DNA of 64,000 nucleotides from an uncultured Bacteroidota bacterium (lineage in GTDB: Bacteria > Bacteroidota > Bacteroidia > Flavobacteriales > Flavobacteriaceae). The position numbers and the translations under genes were made by a program. This document shows, piece after piece, positions 9,270-18,959 of this stretch. Within the stretch, counting starts at the first letter, position 1. The number at the start of each line of letters is the position of its first letter. The notes beneath the pieces are model-generated. The model made no database searches. It was not told the origin of the DNA and worked only from the letters and a program-made list of their open reading frames with translations. Location of the stretch: the NCBI GenBank assembly GCA_902526075.1, contig CABZJM010000004.1, forward strand, positions 1 to 64,000, given 5' to 3'.

Positions 9270-11255
9270 CTATTCGGACTTATACCAGTAATTATTTCGT
9301 GGGTTAACATCGGGGTATTCAAAGTCAGGATCAACTACAACCTTCTCAAATGCTTCCGTGGTTTCTAACACAAATTTCCAGTCAACATTGTTTTTCCAAA
9401 TTTCAACCGGTAGGCTTTTTCTGATCTTTTTGCCGCTTACCGTAGTAATTTCTAAATTAAGCGGCATTGGAATTTCCTTCAGGTTTTTTACAGTAATGTA
9501 TGCTCCTTTGCTCGGGTCTCCTAATACATATTGTACATTTGTAATTGCCTGATCAACACTCCAATTGTTCAAAATCCAACTTCTCCAGAACCAACTTAAG
9601 TCCTCCCCAGAAACATCCTCCATAGTTCTGAAAAAATCATCTGGAGCAGGGTGCTTATAGGCCCAACGGTGTATGTATTCTTTAAATGCGTCATCAAATC
9701 TTTTTTCCCCAAGAACATTATCCCTTAAAAGCCACAAAACCATAGCCGTTTTTCTATATTGCAAACCCATATTGTCCTCAATCAAGTTGTCCGGAGCAGT
9801 AATCGTCGGTTCAACTTTGTCTGAATAAAAACCATATCTTATAGCTCTTCTGTGCTGATTTGGCTTGCCGGGATAATATTCGCCATTGTTAAATTCTTTG
9901 GTTGCAATATCATTTATAAAAGAGTTAAAACCCTCATCCATCCAGCCGTATAATCGCTCGTTTGAGCCAACAATCATTGGAAACCAGTTGTGGCCAAATT
10001 CATGATCAGTGACACCCCATAACCTTTCTCCCTTCGATAGATGGTAGCAAAAAGATACACCAGGGTACTCCATTCCTTTAACATTTCCAGCGACATTAAT
10101 AGCGGTAGGGTATGGGTACTCAAACCACCTTTCTGAGTAGTGTTCAACAGAGAATTTAGTATACTCAGTTGACCTTTCCCAGGCGTTATTTCCATAACTC
10201 TCAATCGGATAAGCAGAAATTGCCATCGAGTTTTTTCCACTGGGAAGATTTATCCTAGCAGCATCAACAATAAATGCTGAAGAAGACGCCCAAGCAACAT
10301 CTCTGGCATTATCAATTCTAAATCTCCAAGTTATCATTTCTCTTCCTAAAGGTCTTGAACTTGGATCGTTAATTTCTTCAGGCGCTCTTATCATTACTGT
10401 TTCATCGCTTGCCTCAGCCCTAGCCCATCTGTCGAGCTGATCAAGCGTATAAGTTTCAATAGGGTTAAGCAGCTCACCAGAACATACAACAATATGATCA
10501 GCAGGCGCCGTTATATTAACATTAAAATCTCCATATTCTAAATAAAACTCACCTTGACCAGTATAAGGTAAAATATTCCAACCTCTTAAATCATCATAAA
10601 CACACATTCTCGGATACCATTGAGCAACAGTATAAACTTTACCGTTATCGGTTCTAAGAATTCCCATACGGTCTGAGCCATAGTCTGGGGATAAAAATGA
10701 AAAATCAATTTTTAATGAGAGTTTTCCGCCATTTGCCTTTAATGGCTCTGGTAAAACAACTTTCATTCGAGTATCATAAACCTCATATTTTATGTCAATT
10801 ATTGAGCGACTCTTACTTCCTCTTTCAGGGATAACTTGAACAGCAGAGATTTTAAAACCACCATCAAGTTTTTGGCCTTTAGACCCATTTCTGCTACCTC
10901 TTAGAGGTATAATTGCATTTCCTCTTGAGTTTTCCATAAAAAGATTTTGATCCATTTGAAGCCATAAAAAATCCAATTCATCGGGGCTATTGTTGGTATA
11001 TCGAATTATTTCTTTTCCCATTACTATGTCTGAAAGAGTGTCTAATTCAACAGTAATATTGTAATCAGCTCTGTTTTGCCAATATTTATGGCCTGGCTTA
11101 CCACTTGCAGATCTTGAGTCAGTTGAAGGACTCGAATAAAAAGCTGTTTTAAAGGCCCTAACATAATCATAGATTGATTCTTTGTTTTGGGTGTTTGCGG
11201 GTTCAAATACGAAGCTAGAAGCTAAGATTACTAATATTACTTTTTTCATTTTCAT
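9270..11255 (-). CDS. Secreted M1-family zinc metallopeptidase
   Basis: Gluzincin peptidase of 661 residues with an N-terminal signal peptide (MKMKKVILVILASSFVF). The zinc site is complete: HEFGH at about residues 418-422 and the third ligand Glu441 18 residues later in WMDEGFN. The exopeptidase motif is GMEYPG rather than the classical GAMEN, so strict aminopeptidase activity is uncertain. The N-terminal half is the beta-sandwich domain of M1 enzymes. It is exported to the periplasm or outer surface; no T9SS sorting domain is visible at the C-terminus. Probable role: peptide degradation. It sits downstream of the BNR/VPS10-like gene on the same strand but behind a likely terminator and with its own -7 element. 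Confidence 0.9.
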   Translation of the reverse strand: MKMKKVILVILASSFVFEPANTQNKESIYDYVRAFKTAFYSSPSTDSRSASGKPGHKYWQNRADYNITVELDTLSDIVMGKEIIRYTNNSPDELDFLWLQMDQNLFMENSRGNAIIPLRGSRNGSKGQKLDGGFKISAVQVIPERGSKSRSIIDIKYEVYDTRMKVVLPEPLKANGGKLSLKIDFSFLSPDYGSDRMGILRTDNGKVYTVAQWYPRMCVYDDLRGWNILPYTGQGEFYLEYGDFNVNITAPADHIVVCSGELLNPIETYTLDQLDRWARAEASDETVMIRAPEEINDPSSRPLGREMITWRFRIDNARDVAWASSSAFIVDAARINLPSGKNSMAISAYPIESYGNNAWERSTEYTKFSVEHYSERWFEYPYPTAINVAGNVKGMEYPGVSFCYHLSKGERLWGVTDHEFGHNWFPMIVGSNERLYGWMDEGFNSFINDIATKEFNNGEYYPGKPNQHRRAIRYGFYSDKVEPTITAPDNLIEDNMGLQYRKTAMVLWLLRDNVLGEKRFDDAFKEYIHRWAYKHPAPDDFFRTMEDVSGEDLSWFWRSWILNNWSVDQAITNVQYVLGDPSKGAYITVKNLKEIPMPLNLEITTVSGKKIRKSLPVEIWKNNVDWKFVLETTEAFEKVVVDPDFEYPDVNPRNNYWYKSE

Positions 11256-11265
11256 TTTTTAATAC

Positions 11266-11273
11266 CAAACTTA
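11266..11273 (-). promoter_or_regulatory. Putative M1 peptidase promoter -7 element
   Basis: Minus-strand TAAGTTTG fits TAnnTTTG and lies about 10 bp upstream of the ATG, giving a very short leader. The sequence between it and the upstream terminator is short, so it is the natural promoter for the peptidase gene. Confidence 0.4.
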
Positions 11274-11314
11274 TAATCAATTCTCATGCCCTATATGGAA
11301 CGCATGCTTAAAGA

Positions 11315-11343
11315 AAGCCCCCGCTTGATTAGGGCGAGGGCTT
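11315..11343 (-). terminator. Probable terminator after the BNR/VPS10-like gene
   Basis: The minus strand has GC-rich arms AAGCCCTCGC and GCGGGGGCTT with a single mismatch and a loop of about 9 nt, followed by TTTCTTT. It lies 20 bp past the stop of the BNR/VPS10-like gene. Confidence 0.65.
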
Positions 11344-11363
11344 ACATTAACTAAAAACTTGAT

Positions 11364-14300
11364 TTAGTCCAGCACTATTGGAGCACCGGCCTCCTCCAAG
11401 ATCTTTCCTACTTTCATTACATTTTCAAAGTAGGCGTCCATTTCAGGTTTTACCCTATTGAACATTTCTTTTGCAATATCAAAGCTTCGCATGTGCGTTT
11501 CTGTTGGGCCGTATGAATTTGGATACCACCCACCTCTAGCAGTAGAAAGCCTATCACTTATGGTTAAAAAGTCTTTTTCACCAATTTCTCCTTTTGCATC
11601 ACTACCACCAACCATTCTGTCTAAAGCGTTCATTGTTTCGGTTAAGTCATAAAGCATTCTGCTTGCCTCAGGAATATTAGTTGTTATTTGCATTAACATC
11701 CCTTGGTATGTAGAAACCCTCGCTTTTGACTTTTCAAATTTATGTTGGTATGATGCGACAACACCCGAAAAGTCAGCCAAGCTTGCATAATATTTATCAT
11801 GCTGCTCTTTCATTGGGTTTGTTAACGTTCCAGATCTAATTTTTTCAACTTCAAGCTCAACAGGTCCAGCAATTTGGCTAACCTCGCCATTTACTCTTTT
11901 CATTAAAAATAAGTCGTATTTTCCTGGGTCCACTTGAGTAGTAATTCCGCCTCCAGAACCTCTCCAACCTCTCCTTGAGCTTCTAGATGTAGCCCTGACA
12001 GTTGTTGGGATAGAGCTTGTAAGGTTCCAATTTACCCGGGAAACACCTTTTCTTAAGGGTCCAGGTATCTTTGATATAATTTCCCCATCCTTATTTTTTA
12101 CAACAAGAATTACTTGGTTTTGCTGCTCAGTCATCTCATCGTCCAAAGCGTCCCAACCAGGGAAAGGAATATCTCCATCTTTTTTAGCCCTTTCAGACTT
12201 TTTTCTTTTGGCCTTCATTGATTCAGGGGCATCTTTTACATAATATGTGATGCTTGCTCCATATTGAGGGTTTTTAGCATAATATGTTTGACCACCATCA
12301 CTACTGGTGCCACCATAAATCTGGTTAAACTGAAGAGCTTTTCTTGGCTCAAAAATAACACCATCATTGGTTAAGTTCTCTTGAGTCATATCCCTTAATG
12401 GACTGTAATCATCAAGTACATAAAAGCTTCTACCGAAAGTAGCTAGCACTAAATCGTTCTCTCTTTTTTGAATGGCTAAGTCTCTTACTGGAATTGTTGG
12501 AAGACCATTAGAAAATTTATGCCAGTTATCACCTTGGTCAAGACTGACGTAGACACCATATTCTGTTCCTAAGAACAATAAATTAGGGTTAACATGATCC
12601 TGAACAATTCTCCAAAGAAGTGTGCCATCAGGGATTCCTTTAGTTATAGAAACCCACTTCTTCCCACCATTTGTTGTCTTGTACATGTATGGTTTATAAT
12701 CTCCAAACTTGTGGTTGTCTAATAAAACATACGCAGTTTCCGTATCATGCAAATCGGCTTTTATATCATTGACAAAAGCACTTGATGGAGTACCAGGAAA
12801 GTTGTCAACTGTCATTTTAGTCCAGTTTTTGCCACCATCCCTGGTGTATTGAATTATTCCGTCATCGGTTCCAGCAAAAAGAATGTTTTCATCAATTCTT
12901 GATTCAGACAATGAGGTTACAGTGTTATATGTTGACATTGCATAAACATCCCACGCATTATCAAAACTTTGCACTCTACCCATGATTGGTAGAGACAATC
13001 TTTCCTCATTTTTTGTAAGATCCCCAGAAACAGCTGTCCAGCTATCACCTCTATTTTCTGATCTCCAAACTCTTTGCGTTCCGAAGTATAATCTTTTAGG
13101 GTCATGATAACTAACTAAAATAGGAGAATCCCAGTTGAACCTTTCATATGGCTCATCGATACCCTCCTGAGGTCTAATACTTACAGCCTCTCCATTGGTC
13201 ATGTCGATTCTGTTTATATATCCTTGTTGAGATTGAGCATAGATAATATCTGGATTTCCAGGCTCAGTAGCAGGCTGGTGTCCATCACCACCTAGTACTA
13301 CAAACCAGTGAGAATTCGAAATTCCGCTGTACTCAAATGTTCTTGATGGCCCTCCCTGAGTGTTATTGTCCTGAGTACCACCATAAATATTATAAAAAGG
13401 CTCAGCATCATCAACAGCTAACTTATAAAATTGAGTCAAAGGAAGGTTTCCTACAAACTTCCAGCTGGCAGAGTCGTCAAATGATTCATAAATACCACCA
13501 TCAGTACCGATTAACATGTAATTCGGATCATTTGCCTTAAAGGTAAGTGAATGATTGTCAGAGTGTTTTTGTCTTTCAGTCATAGTGTAAAAATTCTTTC
13601 CTCCATCATCAGAAACTAACACTCGAACATTCATTAAATAAATTTTATCAAACACATGAGGTGAAGCCACTAATTCTTGATAGTAGTGAGGTCCAGTTCC
13701 GCCAGAAACAGTGTCAGACATTTTTTTCCAGCTTCCACCACTATTATCTGACCTGTATACGGCACCAGCTCTTTTATCAAGCTCTACGGCAGCATAAAGA
13801 ACATTTGGCTTCATCGGAGAAATCGCAAGTCCAATTTTTCCTTTGTTAGACCTTGGAAGTCCTTTATCAATTTTCGACCAATTATCACCACCGTCAACAC
13901 TCTTGTAAAGAGAAGTTCCGGGACCACCACCAATAAGCGCAGCAACATTTCTGTGTTTTTGCCAGCTGGCAGCATAGAGTACATTAGGGTTAGTGGGGTC
14001 AATCACTAGGTCAGTTACACCTGTCCATTCATTTATATCTAAAGTGTTTTTCCAGTTTTTACCACCGTCGATTGTTTTGAATAAACCTCTTTCGCCCCCA
14101 GGACTCCAAAGCGGTCCTTGTGATGCAACCCAAACAGTATTGGGATCATCCGGATGTACTATTATTTTTGAAATATGTTCAGACTTTTTCAAACCCATGT
14201 CCTTCCATGATTTTCCGCCATCCTTACTGTGATATACTCCATGTCCAATACCAACATGTCGCCCACCAACATTTTCACCTGTACCTAACCAAATAGACGC

Positions 14301-14630
14301 ATTATTATGTGGGTCAATAGTGATACATCCTGTAGAGTAAAAAGGCATGTTGTCAGCTAAAGGTGTCCATGTAGTTCCTGAGTTTTCAGTTTTCCAAACA
14401 CCACCAGACCCAACAGCCACGTACCATACATTCTCGTTTTTTGGATCAATTGCAATATCTGCAATTCTTCCTGACATAAATGCAGGCCCAATGCTTCTAA
14501 ATTTAAATGCGTTAAGCGCAGATTTAATAGGGTTTTTATCGTTTTTACCATCTTTAGATCCTTGCCCCATAGTAAAATTGTGAGAGAAAAGGATTGCTAA
14601 AGAAACCAATAATAGTTTCAAATATTTCAT
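11364..14630 (-). CDS. Exported BNR/VPS10-like beta-propeller protein
   Basis: Large exported protein of about 1088 residues, signal peptide MKYLKLLLVSLAILFS. The first two thirds contain many Asp-box/BNR repeats (for example DGGKSW, DGGKNW, DQGDNW), the pattern of sortilin-like (VPS10) and sialidase-type propellers. The last quarter is a separate beta-rich plus helical region including a Gly/Arg-rich loop (RSSRRGWRGSGGG). In databases such proteins are often called glycosyl hydrolases, but Asp boxes alone do not show catalysis; binding or protein sorting is equally possible. The track start is an ATG 32 codons upstream; the ATG at 14628-14630 fits the signal peptide. It may be cotranscribed with the amidohydrolase-DUF2911-ribE genes upstream. 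Confidence 0.82.
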   Translation of the reverse strand: MKYLKLLLVSLAILFSHNFTMGQGSKDGKNDKNPIKSALNAFKFRSIGPAFMSGRIADIAIDPKNENVWYVAVGSGGVWKTENSGTTWTPLADNMPFYSTGCITIDPHNNASIWLGTGENVGGRHVGIGHGVYHSKDGGKSWKDMGLKKSEHISKIIVHPDDPNTVWVASQGPLWSPGGERGLFKTIDGGKNWKNTLDINEWTGVTDLVIDPTNPNVLYAASWQKHRNVAALIGGGPGTSLYKSVDGGDNWSKIDKGLPRSNKGKIGLAISPMKPNVLYAAVELDKRAGAVYRSDNSGGSWKKMSDTVSGGTGPHYYQELVASPHVFDKIYLMNVRVLVSDDGGKNFYTMTERQKHSDNHSLTFKANDPNYMLIGTDGGIYESFDDSASWKFVGNLPLTQFYKLAVDDAEPFYNIYGGTQDNNTQGGPSRTFEYSGISNSHWFVVLGGDGHQPATEPGNPDIIYAQSQQGYINRIDMTNGEAVSIRPQEGIDEPYERFNWDSPILVSYHDPKRLYFGTQRVWRSENRGDSWTAVSGDLTKNEERLSLPIMGRVQSFDNAWDVYAMSTYNTVTSLSESRIDENILFAGTDDGIIQYTRDGGKNWTKMTVDNFPGTPSSAFVNDIKADLHDTETAYVLLDNHKFGDYKPYMYKTTNGGKKWVSITKGIPDGTLLWRIVQDHVNPNLLFLGTEYGVYVSLDQGDNWHKFSNGLPTIPVRDLAIQKRENDLVLATFGRSFYVLDDYSPLRDMTQENLTNDGVIFEPRKALQFNQIYGGTSSDGGQTYYAKNPQYGASITYYVKDAPESMKAKRKKSERAKKDGDIPFPGWDALDDEMTEQQNQVILVVKNKDGEIISKIPGPLRKGVSRVNWNLTSSIPTTVRATSRSSRRGWRGSGGGITTQVDPGKYDLFLMKRVNGEVSQIAGPVELEVEKIRSGTLTNPMKEQHDKYYASLADFSGVVASYQHKFEKSKARVSTYQGMLMQITTNIPEASRMLYDLTETMNALDRMVGGSDAKGEIGEKDFLTISDRLSTARGGWYPNSYGPTETHMRSFDIAKEMFNRVKPEMDAYFENVMKVGKILEEAGAPIVLD

Positions 14631-14740
14631 GTAATTAATTTTTTGTTTTGTCCACTTAAGTCTTACACTGTTTGCAAGACGGCTTGCTAAAATACGAATT
14701 TTTTGTAAAATTTTAAACCTGTACAAAAACCACTTAATTT

Positions 14741-15883
14741 TTATTCAAAAAGTTCTTTAGGAATCGAAGGAAATAAACGAAGAGCATTTTTGTAATATAC
14801 CTTCTTTAATACTTCATCCGGAAGGTTTAATCCGTACATTTTCCAAAAAGCATGTCGTTTTCTAAAATAGTTAAAGTATTCATCATCAGACTCTAGAACC
14901 CTAAAGTACGTGTAAAACTCCTCCTTGTTGTAAGAGTCTTTCCCGAACATAATTCTGTCCTGGTAATCAATGAAAAATTGACGAGCAGTCTTTGGCTGTC
15001 TACCCAGCTCTGCTATAACAGCCCCAAACTCTGTGACAACATTTGGGAATTTATCTAGGTGATCACCAAGTCTTTTCAAATCATTACCCATCCAGCCAAA
15101 ATGTGCGTTGATAAATATGGTATTTTTGTGGCTTTCAAAAACTGTATGCTGCTCTTTAATAATATCCTCAAAAGGCGGTATAAAATCGGAGTCACCGTAA
15201 AATCTGTTAGGTTTTTCTTTTAACTCAAACCATCTTTCGTTTTGATTATTCTTAGGCAGCCAAAACTGAAACGGATCAGCAGAGTGGATTAACACTGGAA
15301 TGCCTAACTCACCACAAACATCCCATATTGGCCCTAACCTTTTGTCATCAACTCTGACTCTTTTTCCTTTGGAATCTTTATTGGTTAGGCCCAATCCTTT
15401 ATATACTTTCAATCCGATAGCGCCTTTGGCAACAGCTCTTCTTATTGCATTTACTTGAGCTTCGACATGAGCAGCTTTATCTGCATTGTCAAAATCAACA
15501 TTTACAAATAAGCCTATTCGACCAGGCTGATTCTCTGCTATGTTTTTTATTGACTCGTCAAAATACAGGTCTTTAGCTGCTTGAGGTCCAAACCCGGAAC
15601 CACTAAGGTTAACAATGTAACCCATATTTATTTCATCCATTTCCGCCACAAGCTCGTTAAGATCCATTACAGGCATATTCCACAAGTGACTATGAACATC
15701 TATAAATGTGTATTTTGACTTTTTAATCACTTCACCCTCTACAATTAAAGATGAGGGTGGGTCGTAGTCTTCAAAGCTCATTATGTTTTGTTTGTTGTGT
15801 ATTATATCAATTGCAAAGTAAATAGCAAAAGTTACAATAAGAATAAATGATATAATTTTAAAAAGGTTTTTTAGGCTAAACAT
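14741..15883 (-). CDS. Membrane-anchored amidohydrolase (amidohydrolase_2 family)
   Basis: TIM-barrel amidohydrolase of 380 residues with an N-terminal membrane segment (about residues 8-27) and no lipobox, so it is probably anchored facing the periplasm. Metal-binding signs: DVHSHLW near residue 63, the PVLIHSADP strand, and FINAHFGWMG; the FGKDSY region carries a late Asp. This family includes decarboxylases and lactone hydrolases such as 2-pyrone-4,6-dicarboxylate hydrolase; the substrate here is unknown. It begins 4 bp after the DUF2911 stop, so the two are cotranscribed. Confidence 0.82.
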   Translation of the reverse strand: MFSLKNLFKIISFILIVTFAIYFAIDIIHNKQNIMSFEDYDPPSSLIVEGEVIKKSKYTFIDVHSHLWNMPVMDLNELVAEMDEINMGYIVNLSGSGFGPQAAKDLYFDESIKNIAENQPGRIGLFVNVDFDNADKAAHVEAQVNAIRRAVAKGAIGLKVYKGLGLTNKDSKGKRVRVDDKRLGPIWDVCGELGIPVLIHSADPFQFWLPKNNQNERWFELKEKPNRFYGDSDFIPPFEDIIKEQHTVFESHKNTIFINAHFGWMGNDLKRLGDHLDKFPNVVTEFGAVIAELGRQPKTARQFFIDYQDRIMFGKDSYNKEEFYTYFRVLESDDEYFNYFRKRHAFWKMYGLNLPDEVLKKVYYKNALRLFPSIPKELFE

Positions 15884-15887
15884 AATA

Positions 15888-16424
15888 TTATTCTATGGGG
15901 ATTGAAATATTAGTTCTATCCCACATTAAACGCATGTTCACAAAACTTGAGTCTTGTAAAAAATCAACAGTTAGCTGTTCTAGTGTTTTTTCCATCGGTT
16001 TTACATTAACAGAGGTTTTGAGCACATCAAATTTTGGGTCAGGTTGTTTTATTGCAAAAAATACGTCACTTTTTGAGCTTAGGGTGACAGTCCAGCTGTT
16101 TTCATAAGGAAAGGTAAAAAGGGCATATTTACCCGCCTTTAACTTCTCCCCATTAAATAAAACATCAGAGGAGGTTTCGAATGTTGTCGCAGCATTAGCC
16201 CCAGTTCTCCAGTATTTTCCATAAGGTACTAAAGCCCCATCTTCTTCTAAACCAAAGATTAGTCTGTCTTTTTTGTATGGGCGACTGTAAACTACCTCAA
16301 AGCTCGCATCATCTGAATTGTAAACAACAGTATCCTTAGGGCTTACAGGGTTGACCAGAATATATACTACATAACCAATAAAAGCCAAAACTAACACTAC
16401 AACTATTTTTAATACATTTTTCAT
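15888..16424 (-). CDS. DUF2911 family protein, membrane-anchored
   Basis: Protein of 178 residues with an N-terminal hydrophobic anchor followed by a DUF2911 domain. Conserved stretches typical of the family are LVPYGKYWRTGANAAT and LKAGKYALFTFP. The function of the family is unknown. It lies between riboflavin synthase (11 bp upstream) and the amidohydrolase (4 bp downstream) on the same strand, so an operon is likely, but the shared role is not evident. Confidence 0.85.
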   Translation of the reverse strand: MKNVLKIVVVLVLAFIGYVVYILVNPVSPKDTVVYNSDDASFEVVYSRPYKKDRLIFGLEEDGALVPYGKYWRTGANAATTFETSSDVLFNGEKLKAGKYALFTFPYENSWTVTLSSKSDVFFAIKQPDPKFDVLKTSVNVKPMEKTLEQLTVDFLQDSSFVNMRLMWDRTNISIPIE

Positions 16425-16435
16425 TTTATATTATT

Positions 16436-17023
16436 TTAATTTTTTTTATTGAATCTAGCAAGATACTTGCCAATCATATCAAACTCTATATTAACTATAT
16501 CTCCTTCTCTAAGTTCTTTAAAAGAGGTGTTTTCATAAGTGTATGGTATAATTGTGACCTTAAAAGTATTTTTTACGACATCAAAAACCGTAAGGCTAAC
16601 TCCGTTAATGCAGATTGACCCCTTTTCGATTAACAGCATTTCATTTTTAATATCAAATTCAAATTTGTAAATCCAGCTTCCATCATTAACAGAGACCTTT
16701 ATGCATTTTGCAACCCCATCTACATGACCTTGGACAAGATGACCGTCCAGCCTTTCGCCAAGTTTCATTGCACGTTCAAGATTTATCAGATTGTCAACTG
16801 AAAAATTTTTGAGAGATGATTTATCTAATGTTTCTTTAACTGCTGTTACCGTGTGGGTATTGTCGCTTTTTTCAGTCACGGTTAAACAAACCCCATTGTG
16901 AGAGACGCTTTGATCAATTTTAAGTTCTTTACTTATTTCGCTCTCAATTGTGAAATCAATGTTTCCACGATCAGCTTTAACACTTGTAATTTTTCCTAAA
17001 CTTTCTATGATTCCTGTAAACAT
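16436..17023 (-). CDS. ribE: Riboflavin synthase, alpha chain
   Basis: Catalyses dismutation of two 6,7-dimethyl-8-ribityllumazine molecules to riboflavin. Length is 195 residues, with two lumazine-binding repeats: the first begins MFTGIIESLG and carries SVSHNGVCLTV, the second carries GSICINGVSLTV. The trimer-forming C-terminal helix is present. It heads a minus-strand operon with DUF2911 and the amidohydrolase and is divergent from pdxA with a 56 bp spacer. Confidence 0.96.
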   Translation of the reverse strand: MFTGIIESLGKITSVKADRGNIDFTIESEISKELKIDQSVSHNGVCLTVTEKSDNTHTVTAVKETLDKSSLKNFSVDNLINLERAMKLGERLDGHLVQGHVDGVAKCIKVSVNDGSWIYKFEFDIKNEMLLIEKGSICINGVSLTVFDVVKNTFKVTIIPYTYENTSFKELREGDIVNIEFDMIGKYLARFNKKN

Positions 17024-17079
17024 TATGTCTCTTTATTTTGATAAATTTACAGAAATATTAGGATATAGCTAAAATCAAA

Positions 17080-18120
17080 TTGAAAGATAAAAAAAAGCAT
17101 ATAAAAGTAGGGTTTACAACAGGCGATATGAATGGAGTTGGGCCTGAAATTCTTTTGAATTCTCTTCGTAACACTGAGCTGCTATCTTTTTGTATCCCAG
17201 TTATATACGGCCCACTTAAAAGCTTAAACCACACTTTGACCCATCTAGGATTTGACATGTCATTTAAAAGAATAAGTTCTGCTAAACAATCTAAAGAAGG
17301 TAAAATCAATGTAGTTGATTGTTTTAATAATATTCCTCAAATTACATTTGGAGCTTTAAACAAAGAAGTTGGATATGCTGCTTTTGAGTCGATTAAAATG
17401 GGGGTTAAGGATTTGAAAGAGGGTAAAATTGATGTTTTGGTCACCCCCCCTATTAATAAAGAGGCCATACACTCAGATGATTTTCCGTTTATGGGTCACA
17501 CAGATTATATTGATAGTGAGATTGAGGGTCGCTCAACTATGATGATGGTTTCAAATGAGTTGCGAGTTGCATTATTGACCGAACATATTCCACTATCCAG
17601 GGTTACAGATTTAATTACAACTGAACTTGTTGAAAATAAAGTTAATGCCTTGAACGAAACACTGATGAGAGACTTTCAAATAGAGCGACCAAAAATTGCG
17701 ATTCTTTCAATTGACCCCCATGTGGGCGACGGAGGTGTAATTGCAGAAAATGATAAAAAATTAGTTATTCCCGCCATTAAGAAAACACATGACTCTGGGG
17801 TTCTGGTTTACGGCCCTTTTTCTGCTGATAGTTTTTTTGGATCAGGTGAGTATAAGAAATACGATTTAACTATTGCAGCATTTCACGATCAAGGCCTTAT
17901 TCCCTTTAAAACCCTTTCTTTTGGAGTGGGTGTAAATTACACATCTGGTTTAGAAAAAATTAGAACATCTCCAGATCACGGAACAGCATATTCAATCGCT
18001 GGAAAAGGTATCGCATCTATAGATTCATTTTTATCATCAATTTATCTTGCAGTTGATATTTACAGAAGAAGAAAGATTTATGATGAGTTTTTTGAAAACA
18101 AAATAGAAACATCACATTAA
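17080..18120 (+). CDS. pdxA: 4-hydroxythreonine-4-phosphate dehydrogenase
   Basis: PdxA oxidises 4-phosphohydroxy-L-threonine in the DXP-dependent pyridoxal phosphate pathway. At 346 residues it has normal length. The three metal-binding histidines are in GHTDYI, AFHDQGLIP and SPDHGTAY; GDMNGVGPEI is the N-terminal signature. The start is TTG at 17080, and no in-frame ATG precedes the conserved core. It leads a plus-strand run into DUF177 and rpmF, but those two have their own strong promoter. Confidence 0.95.
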   Translation: MKDKKKHIKVGFTTGDMNGVGPEILLNSLRNTELLSFCIPVIYGPLKSLNHTLTHLGFDMSFKRISSAKQSKEGKINVVDCFNNIPQITFGALNKEVGYAAFESIKMGVKDLKEGKIDVLVTPPINKEAIHSDDFPFMGHTDYIDSEIEGRSTMMMVSNELRVALLTEHIPLSRVTDLITTELVENKVNALNETLMRDFQIERPKIAILSIDPHVGDGGVIAENDKKLVIPAIKKTHDSGVLVYGPFSADSFFGSGEYKKYDLTIAAFHDQGLIPFKTLSFGVGVNYTSGLEKIRTSPDHGTAYSIAGKGIASIDSFLSSIYLAVDIYRRRKIYDEFFENKIETSH

Positions 18121-18137
18121 CTTAAATCAGGATTTTC

Positions 18138-18169
18138 TTGTTGACTTTTTAAGAAAATTTATATATTTG
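18138..18169 (+). promoter_or_regulatory. Promoter of the DUF177-rpmF operon
   Basis: This is the best Bacteroidota-type promoter in the window. The -7 element TATATTTG is at 18162-18169, with a TTG at 18138-18140 (21 bp spacer) and another at 18141-18143 (18 bp spacer) as -33 candidates. It predicts a leader of about 15 nt before the ATG at 18190. Confidence 0.75.
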
Positions 18170-18189
18170 CTCGCTTTAAAATTTTAGAG

Positions 18190-18708
18190 ATGAAGCCAAA
18201 CAGCAAATATAAAATTGATTTTGCAGGTTTAAAGATTGGAAACCATCATTTTAATTTTAATGCAGACAAAAAGTTCTTTGATAGATTTAATTTTTCTGAT
18301 TTTAATGATGTTTCCGCAAATATTGACATTGACTTAGCAAAAAAATCAACATTACTTGAATTGGGGCTTGTCTTAAAAGGGGTTGTAAATGTAAACTGTG
18401 ATTTAACTAATGAGCCTTTTGATTTCGAAATAAAACACAAAGCATCTCTTGTGGTGAAGTTTGGTCAAGAATATAACGATGAGGATGACGAAATACTTGT
18501 TTTACCTCATGGGGAGCATAAGCTTTACGTTGATCAGTACATATTTGAATTGATTGTATTATCTTTACCGCCTAAGAGGATTCATCCTGGTGTTGAAGAT
18601 GGAAGCTTAAAGTCAGAAATATTAGAGATATTGGAAGATCTTAAACCAAAAGAAAATAGTAATTTAGCAGATCCCAGATGGGAACAGTTAAAAAGTTTAA
18701 AAAAATAA
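18190..18708 (+). CDS. DUF177 (YceD) family protein
   Basis: Protein of 172 residues, member of the DUF177/YceD family, which is encoded beside rpmF in most bacteria and is linked to 23S rRNA accumulation in E. coli and plants. The mid-region NVNCDLTNEPFDFEI and the segment LPPKRIHPG correspond to the conserved core, though the usual double-cysteine motif is reduced to a single Cys here. It is the first gene of an operon with rpmF, 11 bp apart. Confidence 0.9.
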   Translation: MKPNSKYKIDFAGLKIGNHHFNFNADKKFFDRFNFSDFNDVSANIDIDLAKKSTLLELGLVLKGVVNVNCDLTNEPFDFEIKHKASLVVKFGQEYNDEDDEILVLPHGEHKLYVDQYIFELIVLSLPPKRIHPGVEDGSLKSEILEILEDLKPKENSNLADPRWEQLKSLKK

Positions 18709-18719
18709 AATAGTTTACA

Positions 18720-18920
18720 ATGGCACATCCAAAAAGAAAAACATCAAAAACTAGAAGAAATAAAAGAAGAACCCATTATAAGGCTGAGATGCCACAGGTT
18801 GCTGTTTGCTCTAAAACTGGTGAAAGTCATTTATACCACAGAGCTTACTGGCATGAAGGTAAACTATATTACAGAGGTAAGGTTCTGTTAGATAACGCTG
18901 TAGATCCTGTAGATCAATAG
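18720..18920 (+). CDS. rpmF: 50S ribosomal protein L32
   Basis: L32, 66 residues, starting [19 protein letters not shown], a clear family signature. The zinc-ribbon cysteines are mostly absent (only VCSKTGESH remains), so this is a zinc-independent (C-minus) form. It is cotranscribed with DUF177. In other Flavobacteria fabH usually follows; here an inverted ABC/M1 module follows instead. Confidence 0.96.
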   Translation: MAHPKRKTSKTRRNKRRTHYKAEMPQVAVCSKTGESHLYHRAYWHEGKLYYRGKVLLDNAVDPVDQ

Positions 18921-18959
18921 CCAATCATAATCTTTAAAATTCAAACATAATTTTGTAAT